A DNA stretch of 64,000 nucleotides from CAMPKL01 sp963805925 (GCA_963805925.1 CAWDWB010000010.1:1-64000); one strand, 5' to 3'. Positions 24,331-34,007 are shown, numbered from the stretch's first letter. The notes: a model not told the origin generated them from the sequence alone. Numbers and translations: made by a program.

Positions 24331-26748
24331 ATGTTTCGATCTGCTTTGATTCTTCTGTTTCTGGCGGCCGTCCAAGCCGTAGCGCAGACAGGACCAGAGA
24401 TCTTGCATGAGAGCTGCCTGCAGTGCCATGGCGCTTCCACGGGGATGTCAGGCTTACGCCTCGATAGCCGTGAAGCCATGCTGAAAGGCGGTTCGCGAGG
24501 AGTCGTCGTGAAACCCGGCGACCCCGAGGGCAGCCTGCTTTTCAAGGCTGTGCAGCATGAAGTTGCGCCGCACATGCCCCCAACGGGCAAGCTTTCCGAC
24601 GGCAAGATCGCCATTCTGCGCGACTGGATCGCTTCGGGCGCCGAGTGGGAACAGACGTCGAACGCGGCGATCCCCTCCAACGGATGGTGGGCGTTCAAAA
24701 AACCAGTCAAAGCATCCGTTCCTGAGGTCGCGGGGACCACGAATCCAATCGACGCCTTCCTTCAGGCGAAGATGACCGAACAGGGGCTCAAGCCGGTAGA
24801 AACCGCCGACCGCCGGACCCTGATCCGCCGCGCTACGTTCGACTTAACCGGACTGCCGCCCAGCTACGAAGAGGTTCAAGCGTTCGTCAATGACAAAGGG
24901 AGCGACGACGAAGCCTGGGGTAAACTCGTCGACCGTCTGCTCGCCTCGCCCCGCTACGGCGAGAAGTGGGGACGTCATTGGCTGGATCTGGTTCGCTATG
25001 GCGACACGGCAGGCTTTGAGCAGGACCCCTACATCCTCGAGGCTTGGCGCTATCGAGACTACGTCATCCAAAGCTTCAACGAAGACAAGCCCTACGACAC
25101 CTTCATCAAAGAGCAACTGGCCGGCGACGAGATTTATCCTGACGACGCCGTGGCGCGAACAGGCACGGGCTACTTCCGCGTTAACGCCAACCGCGACATG
25201 CTGTTCAAGGTTGAGGACGTCAATGAGATCGAGAAGCTGACTGACTACGTCGACACGACCTCGAAGGTCTTCTTGGCCTTGTCGGTCGGTTGTGCGCGTT
25301 GCCACGACCACAAGTTCGATCCGATTCCGCAAGCCGACTTCTACCGCATGCAAGCGGTCTTCGCCCCTGCCGTTAGCGACCGCGTTTTCCTGGACTACAA
25401 CCCGGCCCGCAACTACGACCTCGCCTGGAACTCTCGCGACTTCAGACTGCGCGACATCGCCCGGCGTCGCAGTTCGTTGCTCGACGCGGGCACACGCGCG
25501 GCTCGCAAGGAGAGGCTGAAGGATTTGCCGAACGCCGCTGAGATTCTCGAGGCGTTCGAGATCGTGCGGGAAGAACGCACTCCTAAGCAGGCGGAACTCG
25601 TTCAGCAGAACTCGCCTTTGGTTGGCCGAATCAGCGACGACGAAGCCCGCGAGTTCCTGACCCAAGAAGATCGCGAACGCCTCGAAGGCCTCGACAAGCA
25701 GCTGCTCGGATTATTTAACAACTATGGCCCGCCGCCGATGGCGCCAGGCATCGTCGATGTCGGCCGCGAAGCGCCACGCACCTACATCGCTATCCGCGGC
25801 AACACGGATACGCCAGGCGACGAAGTGCAGCCCGGATACCTGATGGCGCTTGGCGGCGGCGACATCCCTGAGCCGCCGCTCCATGCGAAGACCACCTACC
25901 GCCGCAAGCATCTAGCCGAGTGGATCGCCAATAAGGACAACCCGCTGACCGCCCGCGTCATGGTCAACCGCATTTGGCAGTACCACTTCGGCGAAGGTCT
26001 GGTTGAGACTTCCAGCGACTTCGGCACCCGCGCTACTGGCCTGGTCAATCAGGAACTGCTCGACTGGCTCGCAAATGAATTTATGGATCGCGGTTGGTCC
26101 ATCAAACAGATGCACAAGCTGATCATGTCGTCCGACGCTTATCGCCGTCGCACGGCTCCGACCGAAGCTTCGACCGAGAAGGACCCGCGCAACCGTTATC
26201 TCTCGCACTTCAACCGTCGCCGGCTCGACGCCGAAGAGCTGCGCGACGCCACTCTGTCCGCTTCCGGCGAGTTGAATCTCGAAATGGGCGGCACTCCCGT
26301 CGTCGTTCCGCTCAGCAGCGAAGAGCTCTACGGCATCACCGGAAACTCCGGCCGCTGGGCGGTCACCCTGGACCCGTCGCAGCATACCCGCCGCAGCATC
26401 TATCTGCTGCAACGGCGCGCCTTCCAGCATCCAATGTTCCAGGTATTCGACGCGCCGGACGGCATGGCCACTGCCGAAAAACGCAACGCGAGCACCACCG
26501 CCCCGCAGTCGCTGACCTTACTCAATAGCGATTTCATGGAAGATCAAGCCGAAGCCTTGGCGGAACGAGTGGAAGATGTCCCATCCGCCTGGCATACGGT
26601 CTACGGCCGTGATCCTTCGCCGGAGGAGTTGCAGTCCGCCCAAGCGTTCGTCGATCGCCAAAAGCAGCGCTTGGGCGACGATAAGGCAGCCCGTAAGCAA
26701 TTAGCCCGTAGCTTATTGAACTCCAACGAGTTCTTGTACGTCGACTAG
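24331..26748 (+). CDS. PSD1 cytochrome-c / DUF1549 / DUF1553 secreted protein (copy A)
   Basis: The frame opens at a TTG (24316), but ATG 24331 begins the signal peptide MFRSALILLFLAAVQAVAQ, giving 805 residues. A haem site, CLQCH (Cys29, Cys32, His33), lies just after the signal, followed by the PSCyt1 pattern GLRLDSREAMLKGGSRG and PPTGKLSDGKIAILRDWI. DUF1549 follows (RRATFDLTGLPPSYEEVQAF, PRYGEKWGRHWLDLVRYGDT), and DUF1553 fills the C-terminal third (NPLTARVMVNRIWQYHFGEG). A second CxxCH (CARCH) lies in SVGCARCHDHKFDPI. The family is abundant in Planctomycetes and some Acidobacteria; proposed roles in extracellular polymer breakdown are unproven. A DUF1501 gene follows after 10 bp. Confidence 0.93.
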   Translation: MFRSALILLFLAAVQAVAQTGPEILHESCLQCHGASTGMSGLRLDSREAMLKGGSRGVVVKPGDPEGSLLFKAVQHEVAPHMPPTGKLSDGKIAILRDWIASGAEWEQTSNAAIPSNGWWAFKKPVKASVPEVAGTTNPIDAFLQAKMTEQGLKPVETADRRTLIRRATFDLTGLPPSYEEVQAFVNDKGSDDEAWGKLVDRLLASPRYGEKWGRHWLDLVRYGDTAGFEQDPYILEAWRYRDYVIQSFNEDKPYDTFIKEQLAGDEIYPDDAVARTGTGYFRVNANRDMLFKVEDVNEIEKLTDYVDTTSKVFLALSVGCARCHDHKFDPIPQADFYRMQAVFAPAVSDRVFLDYNPARNYDLAWNSRDFRLRDIARRRSSLLDAGTRAARKERLKDLPNAAEILEAFEIVREERTPKQAELVQQNSPLVGRISDDEAREFLTQEDRERLEGLDKQLLGLFNNYGPPPMAPGIVDVGREAPRTYIAIRGNTDTPGDEVQPGYLMALGGGDIPEPPLHAKTTYRRKHLAEWIANKDNPLTARVMVNRIWQYHFGEGLVETSSDFGTRATGLVNQELLDWLANEFMDRGWSIKQMHKLIMSSDAYRRRTAPTEASTEKDPRNRYLSHFNRRRLDAEELRDATLSASGELNLEMGGTPVVVPLSSEELYGITGNSGRWAVTLDPSQHTRRSIYLLQRRAFQHPMFQVFDAPDGMATAEKRNASTTAPQSLTLLNSDFMEDQAEALAERVEDVPSAWHTVYGRDPSPEELQSAQAFVDRQKQRLGDDKAARKQLARSLLNSNEFLYVD

Positions 26749-26758
26749 AGGTATTCCA

Positions 26759-28156
26759 ATGACTCGACGCGATTATCTGCTCAAAACAGGACTCGGCTTC
26801 GGCGGCCTGGCTTTGACCGATTTGCTGGCCGCCGACAGCGGCCCTTTGTCGGTAAAGCCGCCCCATCAGCCCGCCCACGCCAAGGCTGTGATTCAGCTGT
26901 TCATGCATGGCGGCGCCAGTCACGTCGACACGTTCGACCACAAGCCCGAGCTGCAGAAACGCACCGGCGAGACCCTTTCCCTGGAACTGGCCAAGACTAT
27001 CAAGACGAGCTTCATCCACGACCCGACCAAAGCCATTCTGCGTGGCAGTCCCTGGGAATTCAAGCCCAGCGGCCAATCTGGGCTGATGATCTCAGAGCTC
27101 TACAAGCACGTTCGCGAATACGCCGACGATCTCGCCGTCATCAAGAGCTGTCATTCCAACCAGTTCGACCACGCCCCGTCCATCTATTTGATGAACACTG
27201 GCTCGCGCTTCCCGGGACGTCCTTGTTTGGGCTCCTGGGTCACCTACGGCCTCGGTTCCGAGAACCAGAATCTGCCCGCGTTCGTCGTCATGAGCGATGG
27301 CTCGACCAAGTCCGGTCCCCCGGCCTACAGTGCCGGATTTTTGCCGGCGGTCTACCAAGGAACGGTTTTCCGCGGCGGCGAGAACCCGATCCTGCACCTG
27401 AACAATCCCGTGGGGCTACCGGCCGACGCTCAGAAAGATACGTTGGACTTCATCGGTGAACTGGACCGGCGGCATCTCGAACAGGGCAGGGAATACGACT
27501 CCGAGTTGGAAGCCCGCATTTCGTCGTATGAACTCGCCTTCCGCATGCAAGCCGAGGCTCCCGAAGCGATTGACCTCAGCGGCGAATCCGAGGCCACCAA
27601 GAAGCTCTACGGCATCGACGACCCCATCACCGAAGATTTCGGCCGTAAGTGCTTGCTGGCAAGGCGTTTGATTGAACGCGGCGTGCGCTTCATCCAGCTC
27701 ATTTCCGGCACCAATGTCGGCGCTGACTGGGACGATGCCCACACCGATCTACTTGGTTCCCACAACCGCATGTGCGGCAAGACCGACAAGCCCATTGCCG
27801 GGCTGATTGCCGACTTGAAGTCGCGAGGCATGTTTGACGAGACACTCGTCACTTGGAGCGGCGATTTCGGACGCACGCCGCTATCGCAAGGGGCCACCGG
27901 CCGCGACCATCACCCCTACGGCTTCTCCATGTGGATGGCCGGCGCCGGCATCCAAGGCGGTCAAGCGATCGGCGAAACGGATGACTTTGGCGTTCACGCC
28001 ACTGTCGACCGCTACGACGCCCACGACATCAACGCGACGCTGTTGCGTCTGCTCGGTCTGGACCACGAGCGGCTCACGTACCTCTACCAAGGCCGCGATC
28101 AGAGCCTCACCGACGTCCACGGCCAGAACGAGTTCACCTCGCGCCTGGTCGGTTAA
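26759..28156 (+). CDS. DUF1501 (sulfatase-superfamily-like) protein (copy A)
   Basis: This 465-residue protein begins MTRRDYLLKTGLGFGGLALT, a Tat-like signal with TRRD. It shares the alkaline-phosphatase/sulfatase-like pattern of DUF1501: VIQLFMHGGASHVDTFDHKP, HPYGFSMWMAGAGI, VTWSGDFGRTPLSQG and DAHDINATLLRLLGLDHERL. The start has GAGG upstream and lies 10 bp after the PSD1 gene, so they are one operon. Such pairs are thought to be exported together; the reaction is unknown. Compare the second copy at 62604-63995, which precedes its PSD1 partner instead of following it. Confidence 0.92.
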   Translation: MTRRDYLLKTGLGFGGLALTDLLAADSGPLSVKPPHQPAHAKAVIQLFMHGGASHVDTFDHKPELQKRTGETLSLELAKTIKTSFIHDPTKAILRGSPWEFKPSGQSGLMISELYKHVREYADDLAVIKSCHSNQFDHAPSIYLMNTGSRFPGRPCLGSWVTYGLGSENQNLPAFVVMSDGSTKSGPPAYSAGFLPAVYQGTVFRGGENPILHLNNPVGLPADAQKDTLDFIGELDRRHLEQGREYDSELEARISSYELAFRMQAEAPEAIDLSGESEATKKLYGIDDPITEDFGRKCLLARRLIERGVRFIQLISGTNVGADWDDAHTDLLGSHNRMCGKTDKPIAGLIADLKSRGMFDETLVTWSGDFGRTPLSQGATGRDHHPYGFSMWMAGAGIQGGQAIGETDDFGVHATVDRYDAHDINATLLRLLGLDHERLTYLYQGRDQSLTDVHGQNEFTSRLVG

Positions 28157-28212
28157 TCATCCTCAGGAGTCCGATCTTGGGGCGAGTCAGGCCCGCAAAC
28201 GATGCCCTTGGC

Positions 28213-29073
28213 TCAACGGTTCGCCGCGAACGTATCGCAAGCGTTGGGGTCGCCCGACTGGAATCCGCGTTGAAACCACTCCATTCGCTGCTGGGAGGAC
28301 CCATGCGTGAACGTCTCCGGGTTGACGCGGCCTGTCGCGCTACGTTGAATCCGGTCATCGCCAACGGCCGCGGCCGCCCCTAAACCTTCTTCCACGTCGC
28401 CCGGATCGAGAAGGTCGCGCCGCGCCGTGGAGTGTCCCCATACTCCCGCAAAGCAATCCGCTTGCAACTCGAGCAAGACTGAATATTGGTTGGCGGCCCC
28501 GGGGTGCGACTGTTGGGCCTGCCTCACCTGCTCTTCTATTCCCAAGCGCCGCTGCACGTGATGGCCGATCTCATGGGCTAGAACGTAAGCTTGCGCGAAG
28601 TCTCCCGGCGCTCCGAAACGGCTGGCGAGCTCATCGTAAAATGCCAAATCAATGTAGACTTTCTCGTCGCCAGGGCAATAGAACGGCCCCGTCGACGCGT
28701 CGGCGAATCCGCAAGCCGATTGCACGCCGTCGCGAAACAACACCAGCTTGGCGTCTTGATAGGTTTGCCCCATCTCGGAGAACTTACCTCGCCACACCGT
28801 CTGCGCGTCATCGAGAACAAAGGAGACGAACTGCACCAACTGCTCCTCTTCCGGAGAGGCCTGATAAGCAGTTGTGTCGTAGGAGTCCGATGGCATCATC
28901 TCGACGCCGCCGCCGGTCGTGACCAACGACAGAAAGTCCTGCTTGAAGATCACGCTCAAGACCAGCAGAATCAGCATGCCGCCCAGGCCAATACCCGCGC
29001 CTCGGGCGCGGCGGCCGGGGCTGCCGCGCCGGTCTTCTACATTTGAGCTGCGCCCGCCTGGGGTCCAACGCAT
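28213..29073 (-). CDS. Neutral zinc metallopeptidase (YpfJ family)
   Basis: The frame opens at 29109, but ATG 29073 (MRWTPGGRSSNVEDRRG) has a good GGAGGAGAG site, giving 286 residues. A basic head, one membrane anchor (IGLGGMLILLVLSVIFKQDF) and a periplasmic domain with YVLAHEIGHHVQRRLG supply the HExxH zinc site. LELQADCFAGVWGH provides the third-ligand region, and DVEEGLGAAAAVGDDRIQ is the family's downstream block. This is the YpfJ/neutral zinc peptidase family, with one helix and the catalytic domain outside. Its substrate is unknown. It is divergent from the SASA esterase gene. Confidence 0.92.
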   Translation of the reverse strand: MRWTPGGRSSNVEDRRGSPGRRARGAGIGLGGMLILLVLSVIFKQDFLSLVTTGGGVEMMPSDSYDTTAYQASPEEEQLVQFVSFVLDDAQTVWRGKFSEMGQTYQDAKLVLFRDGVQSACGFADASTGPFYCPGDEKVYIDLAFYDELASRFGAPGDFAQAYVLAHEIGHHVQRRLGIEEQVRQAQQSHPGAANQYSVLLELQADCFAGVWGHSTARRDLLDPGDVEEGLGAAAAVGDDRIQRSATGRVNPETFTHGSSQQRMEWFQRGFQSGDPNACDTFAANR

Positions 29074-29176
29074 CGATGACTCTCCTCCGCCTCTACTCGA
29101 GACCAGCATAGGCGAACGAAGTGAAATTCGCCTCTGGCTTTACAGCCTGGCCCTCAAGCAGCGAGAATTTCAAGCT

Positions 29177-29983
29177 ATGGCTGATAAGACTGCTCTATGG
29201 ATCTGCGGCACGGCGATTTTGTTTCTCGGAAGTTGCGGCCCAGCCCCGGAGCCGTCCGCCAAGTCAGCGGAGCCTCCATTGCGACTCTACCTTTTAGCGG
29301 GCCAATCCAACATGGCCGGTCGCGGCGATGTCGAAGAGTTGGACCGCACCCCGGTCCCGAATGTTTTCGCCCTCGATTCCAACATGGTTTGGGGCCCTGC
29401 CAAGGAGCCCTTGCACTTCGATAAGCCCGACATCGTCGGCGTAGGCCCCGGCTTCGCCTTCGGCAGAGCGATGGCCGAGGCCAATCCCGGCGTCCGCATT
29501 GGCCTGATTCCCGGCGCGGTCGGCGGCAGTTCCATTCGCGCCTGGCGTCCCAACGAAGTGCATCAGCAGACCAACACGCGCCCCTGGGACGACGCTGTCT
29601 CGCGCACTTTCCGCGTGCTCGCCCAACAGGGCGGCGAACTCAAGGGCATCATCTGGCACCAAGGCGAAGCGGACAGCAATGAGTTTGCCCCGCAATACGA
29701 AGACGCCCTAGTCGACCTCGTCGAGCGCTTCCGGCGCGAGTTCCAAAACCCCGATCTGCCCTTCGTGGCCGCTCCGCTCGCGGATTACTTCGTCTCCGGC
29801 AATCCGGCAGCGGCGGAGATCAACGCCGCCATAGCCCGCCTGCCGGAGCGTTTGCCCCACACCGCCGTCATCAGCGCCGAGGGAATGACGCCCAGGCCGG
29901 ACAATGTCCATCTCGACACCGCGTCCGCCCGCGAGATGGGCCGGCGCTACGCTGAAGCGATGCTCGCTTTGCAGAACAAGTAG
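29177..29983 (+). CDS. SASA-type carbohydrate esterase lipoprotein
   Basis: ATG 29177 gives 268 residues with the lipoprotein signal MADKTALWICGTAILFLGSC (lipobox LGSC). The SGNH-type core shows the nucleophile block LLAGQSNMAGRG, the glycine in IPGAVGGSSIRAW, IIWHQGEADSNE and the catalytic pair in PDNVHLDTASAREMG. This matches plant-type SASA/DUF303 sialate O-acetylesterase-like carbohydrate esterases, which deacetylate plant or glycan polymers at the cell surface. It is followed after 9 bp by an aldo/keto reductase, suggesting a sugar-utilisation unit. Confidence 0.92.
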   Translation: MADKTALWICGTAILFLGSCGPAPEPSAKSAEPPLRLYLLAGQSNMAGRGDVEELDRTPVPNVFALDSNMVWGPAKEPLHFDKPDIVGVGPGFAFGRAMAEANPGVRIGLIPGAVGGSSIRAWRPNEVHQQTNTRPWDDAVSRTFRVLAQQGGELKGIIWHQGEADSNEFAPQYEDALVDLVERFRREFQNPDLPFVAAPLADYFVSGNPAAAEINAAIARLPERLPHTAVISAEGMTPRPDNVHLDTASAREMGRRYAEAMLALQNK

Positions 29984-29992
29984 GAAGACCTC

Positions 29993-31015
29993 ATGGACCC
30001 ATTTGCCACACGCCGTCTCGGCAAGACCGAGCTACAACTACCGATGTTTGGATTCGGCGCCGCGCCTCTCGGCGACCTGTTCACCCGCATCACCGACCCC
30101 GATGCAGAAGCCATGCTGGAGACCGCCTGGCATGCAGGCGTCCGCTATTACGACACGGCTCCTCTCTACGGACGAGGCCAAAGCGAACATCGCCTGGGAC
30201 GTTGTCTTTACACCAAGCCGCGTGAGCAAATGATCATCTCCACCAAGGTCGGACGCCTGCTTAAGCCGCCGATTCGCCGCGACGCCTTCGATTGGGGCAT
30301 GTGGTCCGGCGGCCTGCAGTTCGACGAGGTCTACGACTACAGCTACGACGGCATCATGCGTTCGTATGAAGACAGCCTGAATCGTCTGGGCATCAACAAG
30401 GTCGATCTACTGCTTATCCACGATCTCGACTGGCGCAACCACCGCACCGATGCGTCGGTGGATGCTTACCTCGTCCAACTCAAGACCAGCGGCTGGCGTG
30501 CTTTGCGGCAACTCAAGGAGTCAGGCGAAATCGCTGGCATCGGCGCTGGCGTCAACGACATGGGCACCATGCCGCGCTTCCTCGACTTAGTCGATATCGA
30601 CTTCTTCCTCGTGGCCGCGCGCTACACGTTGATCGACCAGCGCACTCTCGACGCCGAGTTTCCGCAACTTGAGAAAAACGACGTCGGCGTCATCATCGGC
30701 GCTCCCTTCGGTTCGGGAATCCTCGCCACCGGCGCCGTTGCCGGAGCCAAGTACAACTATGAGAATGCCGAAGGCGACATCGTCGAACTGGTCCGTAAGA
30801 TCGAGGCCGTGTGCGCCCGTTACGACACGCCCTTGATCGCGGCAGCCCTGCAATTCGTATTTGGCCATCCCCTTGTCGCTAGCGTCATCCCCGGCGCATA
30901 CACCGCGGACCAGGTGACGTCCAACATCGCTCACATGCAGCGCGACATTCCTTCAGATCTTTGGGCGGAGCTGAAACACGAGAAACTTCTGCGGGAGGAT
31001 GCGCCCACCCCCTAG
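29993..31015 (+). CDS. Aldo/keto reductase (sugar-dehydrogenase-like)
   Basis: This 340-residue TIM-barrel protein has the AKR tetrad: Asp in VRYYDTAPLYGRGQSEHRLG with the Tyr three residues on, Lys in IISTKVGRLLKP and His in VDLLLIHDLDWRNH. ADQVTSNIAHMQRDIPSDLW near the end is the NADP-phosphate contact region. The RRLGKTELQLPMFGFGAAPL head and the overall pattern resemble D-threo-aldose 1-dehydrogenase / L-fucose dehydrogenase (AKR15-like) members. ATG 29993 follows the SASA gene by 9 bp, with GGAAG upstream. Oxidation of a released aldose is a fair inference. Confidence 0.9.
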   Translation: MDPFATRRLGKTELQLPMFGFGAAPLGDLFTRITDPDAEAMLETAWHAGVRYYDTAPLYGRGQSEHRLGRCLYTKPREQMIISTKVGRLLKPPIRRDAFDWGMWSGGLQFDEVYDYSYDGIMRSYEDSLNRLGINKVDLLLIHDLDWRNHRTDASVDAYLVQLKTSGWRALRQLKESGEIAGIGAGVNDMGTMPRFLDLVDIDFFLVAARYTLIDQRTLDAEFPQLEKNDVGVIIGAPFGSGILATGAVAGAKYNYENAEGDIVELVRKIEAVCARYDTPLIAAALQFVFGHPLVASVIPGAYTADQVTSNIAHMQRDIPSDLWAELKHEKLLREDAPTP

Positions 31016-31035
31016 GCACGATACCCTCGTACCAG

Positions 31036-32886
31036 ATGCAGGGCAATCCATCGCTGCTGAGTCCGGCCCGCGAGTATGAACGCCGTCTCGAACTCCGGCA
31101 GGCGTCCTTGGCCGAGTGCGAGAAACGCTATCGCTCGCTCGGAAACCTCCGTGTCATCGTCGTCTTCGCCGCGATCGGCATCACCTATCTCGCCGTCGCC
31201 CGCCACGCTTTGTCGGGTTGGTGGCTGTTAGCGCCGTTCGCCGCCTACCTGGCGCTCGGCTTTCTGCTCGACCGCACCAGCCGGGCGGAATCCCGGGTCA
31301 AGCGGGCGATTGAGTTCTACGAGCAGGCAATCGCCCGGCTTGATAACCGCTGGGTCGGTTTGGGCGAGACCGGCGAAAGATTTCTCGACGAGCATCATCT
31401 CTACGGCGCCGACCTCGACGTCTTCGGAGCCGGCTCTCTTTTTGAACTGGTCTGCACCGCCCGGACGCGCATGGGCGAGGATACTCTAGCTGCCTGGCTC
31501 AGTGGCCCCGCAGACTTGGAGACCATTCAGTCGCGCCAAGGCGGCATCGAAGAACTCGCTCCGAAACTCGATCTCCGCGAAGATCTAGCGCTGCTTGGCG
31601 AAACCGCCGGCGCCGGAGTCCACCCCGAAAAACTCGCGGCATGGGGCGCCCGTCCTGCCGTACTCGACGCCAGCTCTTTTCGTTGGGTCGCCTACGTCAT
31701 CTCCTGCTTCGGCGCCGTCGCCGCCGTTGCCATCGTCGCCTATCTGCTCGGCGTGGCCGACTTCGTCGCCATCCCGGATCGCACGATGGCACTCTTGCGA
31801 CTTTACGTCGTTGCCGTATCGATCGTCATCATCGCTGTCATCGCCAAGTATCGAAAGCAAACCCATCAGGTCATCGAAGAGGTCAAAGAAGCCTCTCACG
31901 ATTTGCGGCTCCTGGCTGAGGTCTTGGGACGCGTCGAGAGCGAGCGGTTTACGTCCGCCTATCTTCAGCAGATGCGCGCCGCTCTCAACGTCAACGGCGA
32001 GTCGCCTTCGGCACGGGTCGACAAACTTCGCAAGCTGGTCGATATCCTCGAAACCCGCAACAACCAAATCTTTGGCCTTGTCGCGCCGCTGCTGTTGTGG
32101 GACCTGCACTGCTGCTACGCGATCGAAAACTGGCGACGGTCCTCCGGCACAGCTCTGAAACGCTGGCTCGAAGCCGTCGGCCAGATCGAGGCGGTATCGT
32201 CGCTGGCTGGCTTCCGCTTCGATCGCCCGTCATACGTGTATCCAGAGATCGTCGAGAGCGGCCACCCGCTTGTCGAAGGTATCGCCCTCGCACACCCGCT
32301 GCTGCCGGTGGACGGCGCCGTCGCCAACGACGTCCATCTCGGCGGCGAGCCGGACGTCATTATCGTTAGCGGCTCCAACATGTCGGGCAAGAGCACGCTG
32401 CTGCGCACTATCGGCATCAACGTCGTCCTCGCTCAAGCCGGCGCCCCGGTTCGCGCCGCTAAACTGCGGCTCACTCCGCTCACCGTCGCCGCCTCGATTC
32501 GCGTTACCGACTCACTGCGCGAAGGCGCGTCGCGCTTCTACGCGGAGATCACTCGCCTGCGCGGCATCGTCGATGCCGCCAACGGCCAGCCTCCGGTCTT
32601 GTTTCTGCTGGATGAATTCCTGCACGGAACCAACTCTCACGACCGGCGCATCGGCGCCGAAGCCATCGTCAAAGGTTTAGTCGAGAAAGGGGCAATCGGC
32701 CTGCTGACGACCCACGACTTGGCCCTGGCGACTATTGCCGAGTCCCTCGGCTCGCGCGGCCAAAACGTACACTTCGAAGACCACCTCGAAGGCGGCAAGA
32801 TGGTCTTCGACTACAAGATGCGGCTGGGCGTCGTCGAAAAGAGCAACGCCCTGCCACTCATGCGTTCCATCGGCCTAGACGTCTAA
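31036..32886 (+). CDS. Membrane-anchored MutS-like ATPase
   Basis: ATG 31036 gives 616 residues. The protein lacks the mismatch-recognition domain of MutS. It has a coiled-coil head, two membrane helices (LGNLRVIVVFAAIGITYLAV, WWLLAPFAAYLALGFLL), a MutS core/lever-like part and two more helices near residues 215-275 (SCFGAVAAVAIVAYLLGVAD, LRLYVVAVSIVIIAVIA). The C-terminal ATPase has Walker A GSNMSGKSTLL (446-456), Walker B VLFLLDEFLHGTNSHDR and the signature block DSLREGASRFYAEI. Membrane-bound MutS relatives are known in Bacteroidetes and Acidobacteria but their job is undefined. It lies 20 bp after the aldo/keto reductase. Confidence 0.9.
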   Translation: MQGNPSLLSPAREYERRLELRQASLAECEKRYRSLGNLRVIVVFAAIGITYLAVARHALSGWWLLAPFAAYLALGFLLDRTSRAESRVKRAIEFYEQAIARLDNRWVGLGETGERFLDEHHLYGADLDVFGAGSLFELVCTARTRMGEDTLAAWLSGPADLETIQSRQGGIEELAPKLDLREDLALLGETAGAGVHPEKLAAWGARPAVLDASSFRWVAYVISCFGAVAAVAIVAYLLGVADFVAIPDRTMALLRLYVVAVSIVIIAVIAKYRKQTHQVIEEVKEASHDLRLLAEVLGRVESERFTSAYLQQMRAALNVNGESPSARVDKLRKLVDILETRNNQIFGLVAPLLLWDLHCCYAIENWRRSSGTALKRWLEAVGQIEAVSSLAGFRFDRPSYVYPEIVESGHPLVEGIALAHPLLPVDGAVANDVHLGGEPDVIIVSGSNMSGKSTLLRTIGINVVLAQAGAPVRAAKLRLTPLTVAASIRVTDSLREGASRFYAEITRLRGIVDAANGQPPVLFLLDEFLHGTNSHDRRIGAEAIVKGLVEKGAIGLLTTHDLALATIAESLGSRGQNVHFEDHLEGGKMVFDYKMRLGVVEKSNALPLMRSIGLDV

Positions 32887-32891
32887 ACGGG

Positions 32892-33509
32892 CTAGTGTCC
32901 GCCTGCTTCGTCGCCCCACACTTCCTTGAGGCGTTGGTCCCGGCCGCAATTCCAGCGGTAGAACTTATAGCGGACGGGATTCTTCAGGTAGTAATCCTGG
33001 TGGTACTCTTCCGCCGGGTAAAAGGGTGATGCCGCCAGAATCTGCGTCTTGATCGCCTTCCTTCCGCCAACTTCCGGCGCGATGGCCGCTTCTGAAGCCT
33101 CCGCTAGCGCACGTTCTTCATCGTTCTTCACGAAGATCGCCGAACGGTATTGCGAGCCTTTGTCGCAGAACTGCCCGGCTCCGTCGAACGGATCGATGCT
33201 GTGCCAATACACCTTCAACAACTCGGTGTAACTCACTTGGGAGGGGTCGTATTCGACCTGCACCGACTCAAAGTGTCCCGTCCCGCCTGCCGAGACTTTC
33301 TCGTAATCGGCGTCTTTCTTCGATCCGCCCGTGTAGCCCGATGTCGTCGAGATTACGCCCTTCACGGCGTCGAAATCCGACTCCATGCACCAGAAACAGC
33401 CGCCCGCGAACACCGCGGTCTCCGTCTTTTTCGTTTCCTCTGCCGAGGCCGTCATGGCGGCAGCTCCGAGCAGTAATACTGTCAAACCGACTAGCTTTCG
33501 ATAGTTCAC
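32892..33509 (-). CDS. msrA: Exported peptide-methionine (S)-S-oxide reductase
   Basis: This 205-residue protein has a signal peptide, MNYRKLVGLTVLLLGAAAMT, with cleavage near ASA/EE. The MsrA active site FAGGCFWCMESDFDAVKGV holds the catalytic Cys38; GYTGGSKKDADYEKVSAGGT and the HSIDPFDGAGQFCDKGSQYR substrate loop follow. It reduces the S-sulfoxide of oxidised methionine in periplasmic proteins. It lies 12 bp downstream of msrB on the same strand, so the pair covers both sulfoxide epimers and is probably one operon transcribed from beyond 34007. Confidence 0.95.
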   Translation of the reverse strand: MNYRKLVGLTVLLLGAAAMTASAEETKKTETAVFAGGCFWCMESDFDAVKGVISTTSGYTGGSKKDADYEKVSAGGTGHFESVQVEYDPSQVSYTELLKVYWHSIDPFDGAGQFCDKGSQYRSAIFVKNDEERALAEASEAAIAPEVGGRKAIKTQILAASPFYPAEEYHQDYYLKNPVRYKFYRWNCGRDQRLKEVWGDEAGGH

Positions 33510-33521
33510 AAAGCTTCTCCC

Positions 33522-34007
33522 TTAGCTGGCCGCTGGCTCAAAGTTCATCGCCACGCCGTTCATGCAATAGCGCAGCCCCGTCGGTTTCGGGCCGTCATCG
33601 AAGACGTGTCCCAGGTGGCCGCCGCAGCGGCGGCAGTGGACCTCTGTCCGTACGGAGAACCACGAGCGATCTTCCGACGTGCCGATGGCGTTATCCAACG
33701 GCTTCCAGAAACTGGGCCAACCCGTGCCGCTTTCATACTTTGTCTCAGAGGAATACAGGGGCAGGTCACACCCGGCGCAAAGGAACGTCCCTTTGCGCTT
33801 CTCTTTGTTCAGCGGACTGCTCCCAGCCCGCTCCGTCCCGTGCTTGCGCAGCACGTAGAACTGCTCGGGCGTCAAGATCTTCTTCCACTCTTCTTCGGAA
33901 TGCGTCACTTCGAACGTTTCTCCCGTCACCGCTTGCGCCCTCCCGCTGAAAAAGGCAGCTGCCGCCACGCCGCCCAAGGCAAACTGTCGTCGTGTGAGTC
34001 TCATCAT
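33522..34007 (-). CDS. msrB: Exported peptide-methionine (R)-S-oxide reductase
   Basis: This 161-residue protein starts MMRLTRRQFALGGVAAAAFF, a twin-arginine signal with a good GGGAGAAG site; the second ATG is equally possible. Zinc-site cysteines are in FLCAGCDLPLY and HCRRCGGHLGHVF, ESGTGWPSFW is the substrate loop, and the catalytic Cys is in LRYCMNGVAMNF. It reduces methionine R-sulfoxide. Tat export of MsrB beside Sec export of MsrA is notable: MsrB would be folded with zinc before export. Confidence 0.95.
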   Translation of the reverse strand: MMRLTRRQFALGGVAAAAFFSGRAQAVTGETFEVTHSEEEWKKILTPEQFYVLRKHGTERAGSSPLNKEKRKGTFLCAGCDLPLYSSETKYESGTGWPSFWKPLDNAIGTSEDRSWFSVRTEVHCRRCGGHLGHVFDDGPKPTGLRYCMNGVAMNFEPAAS

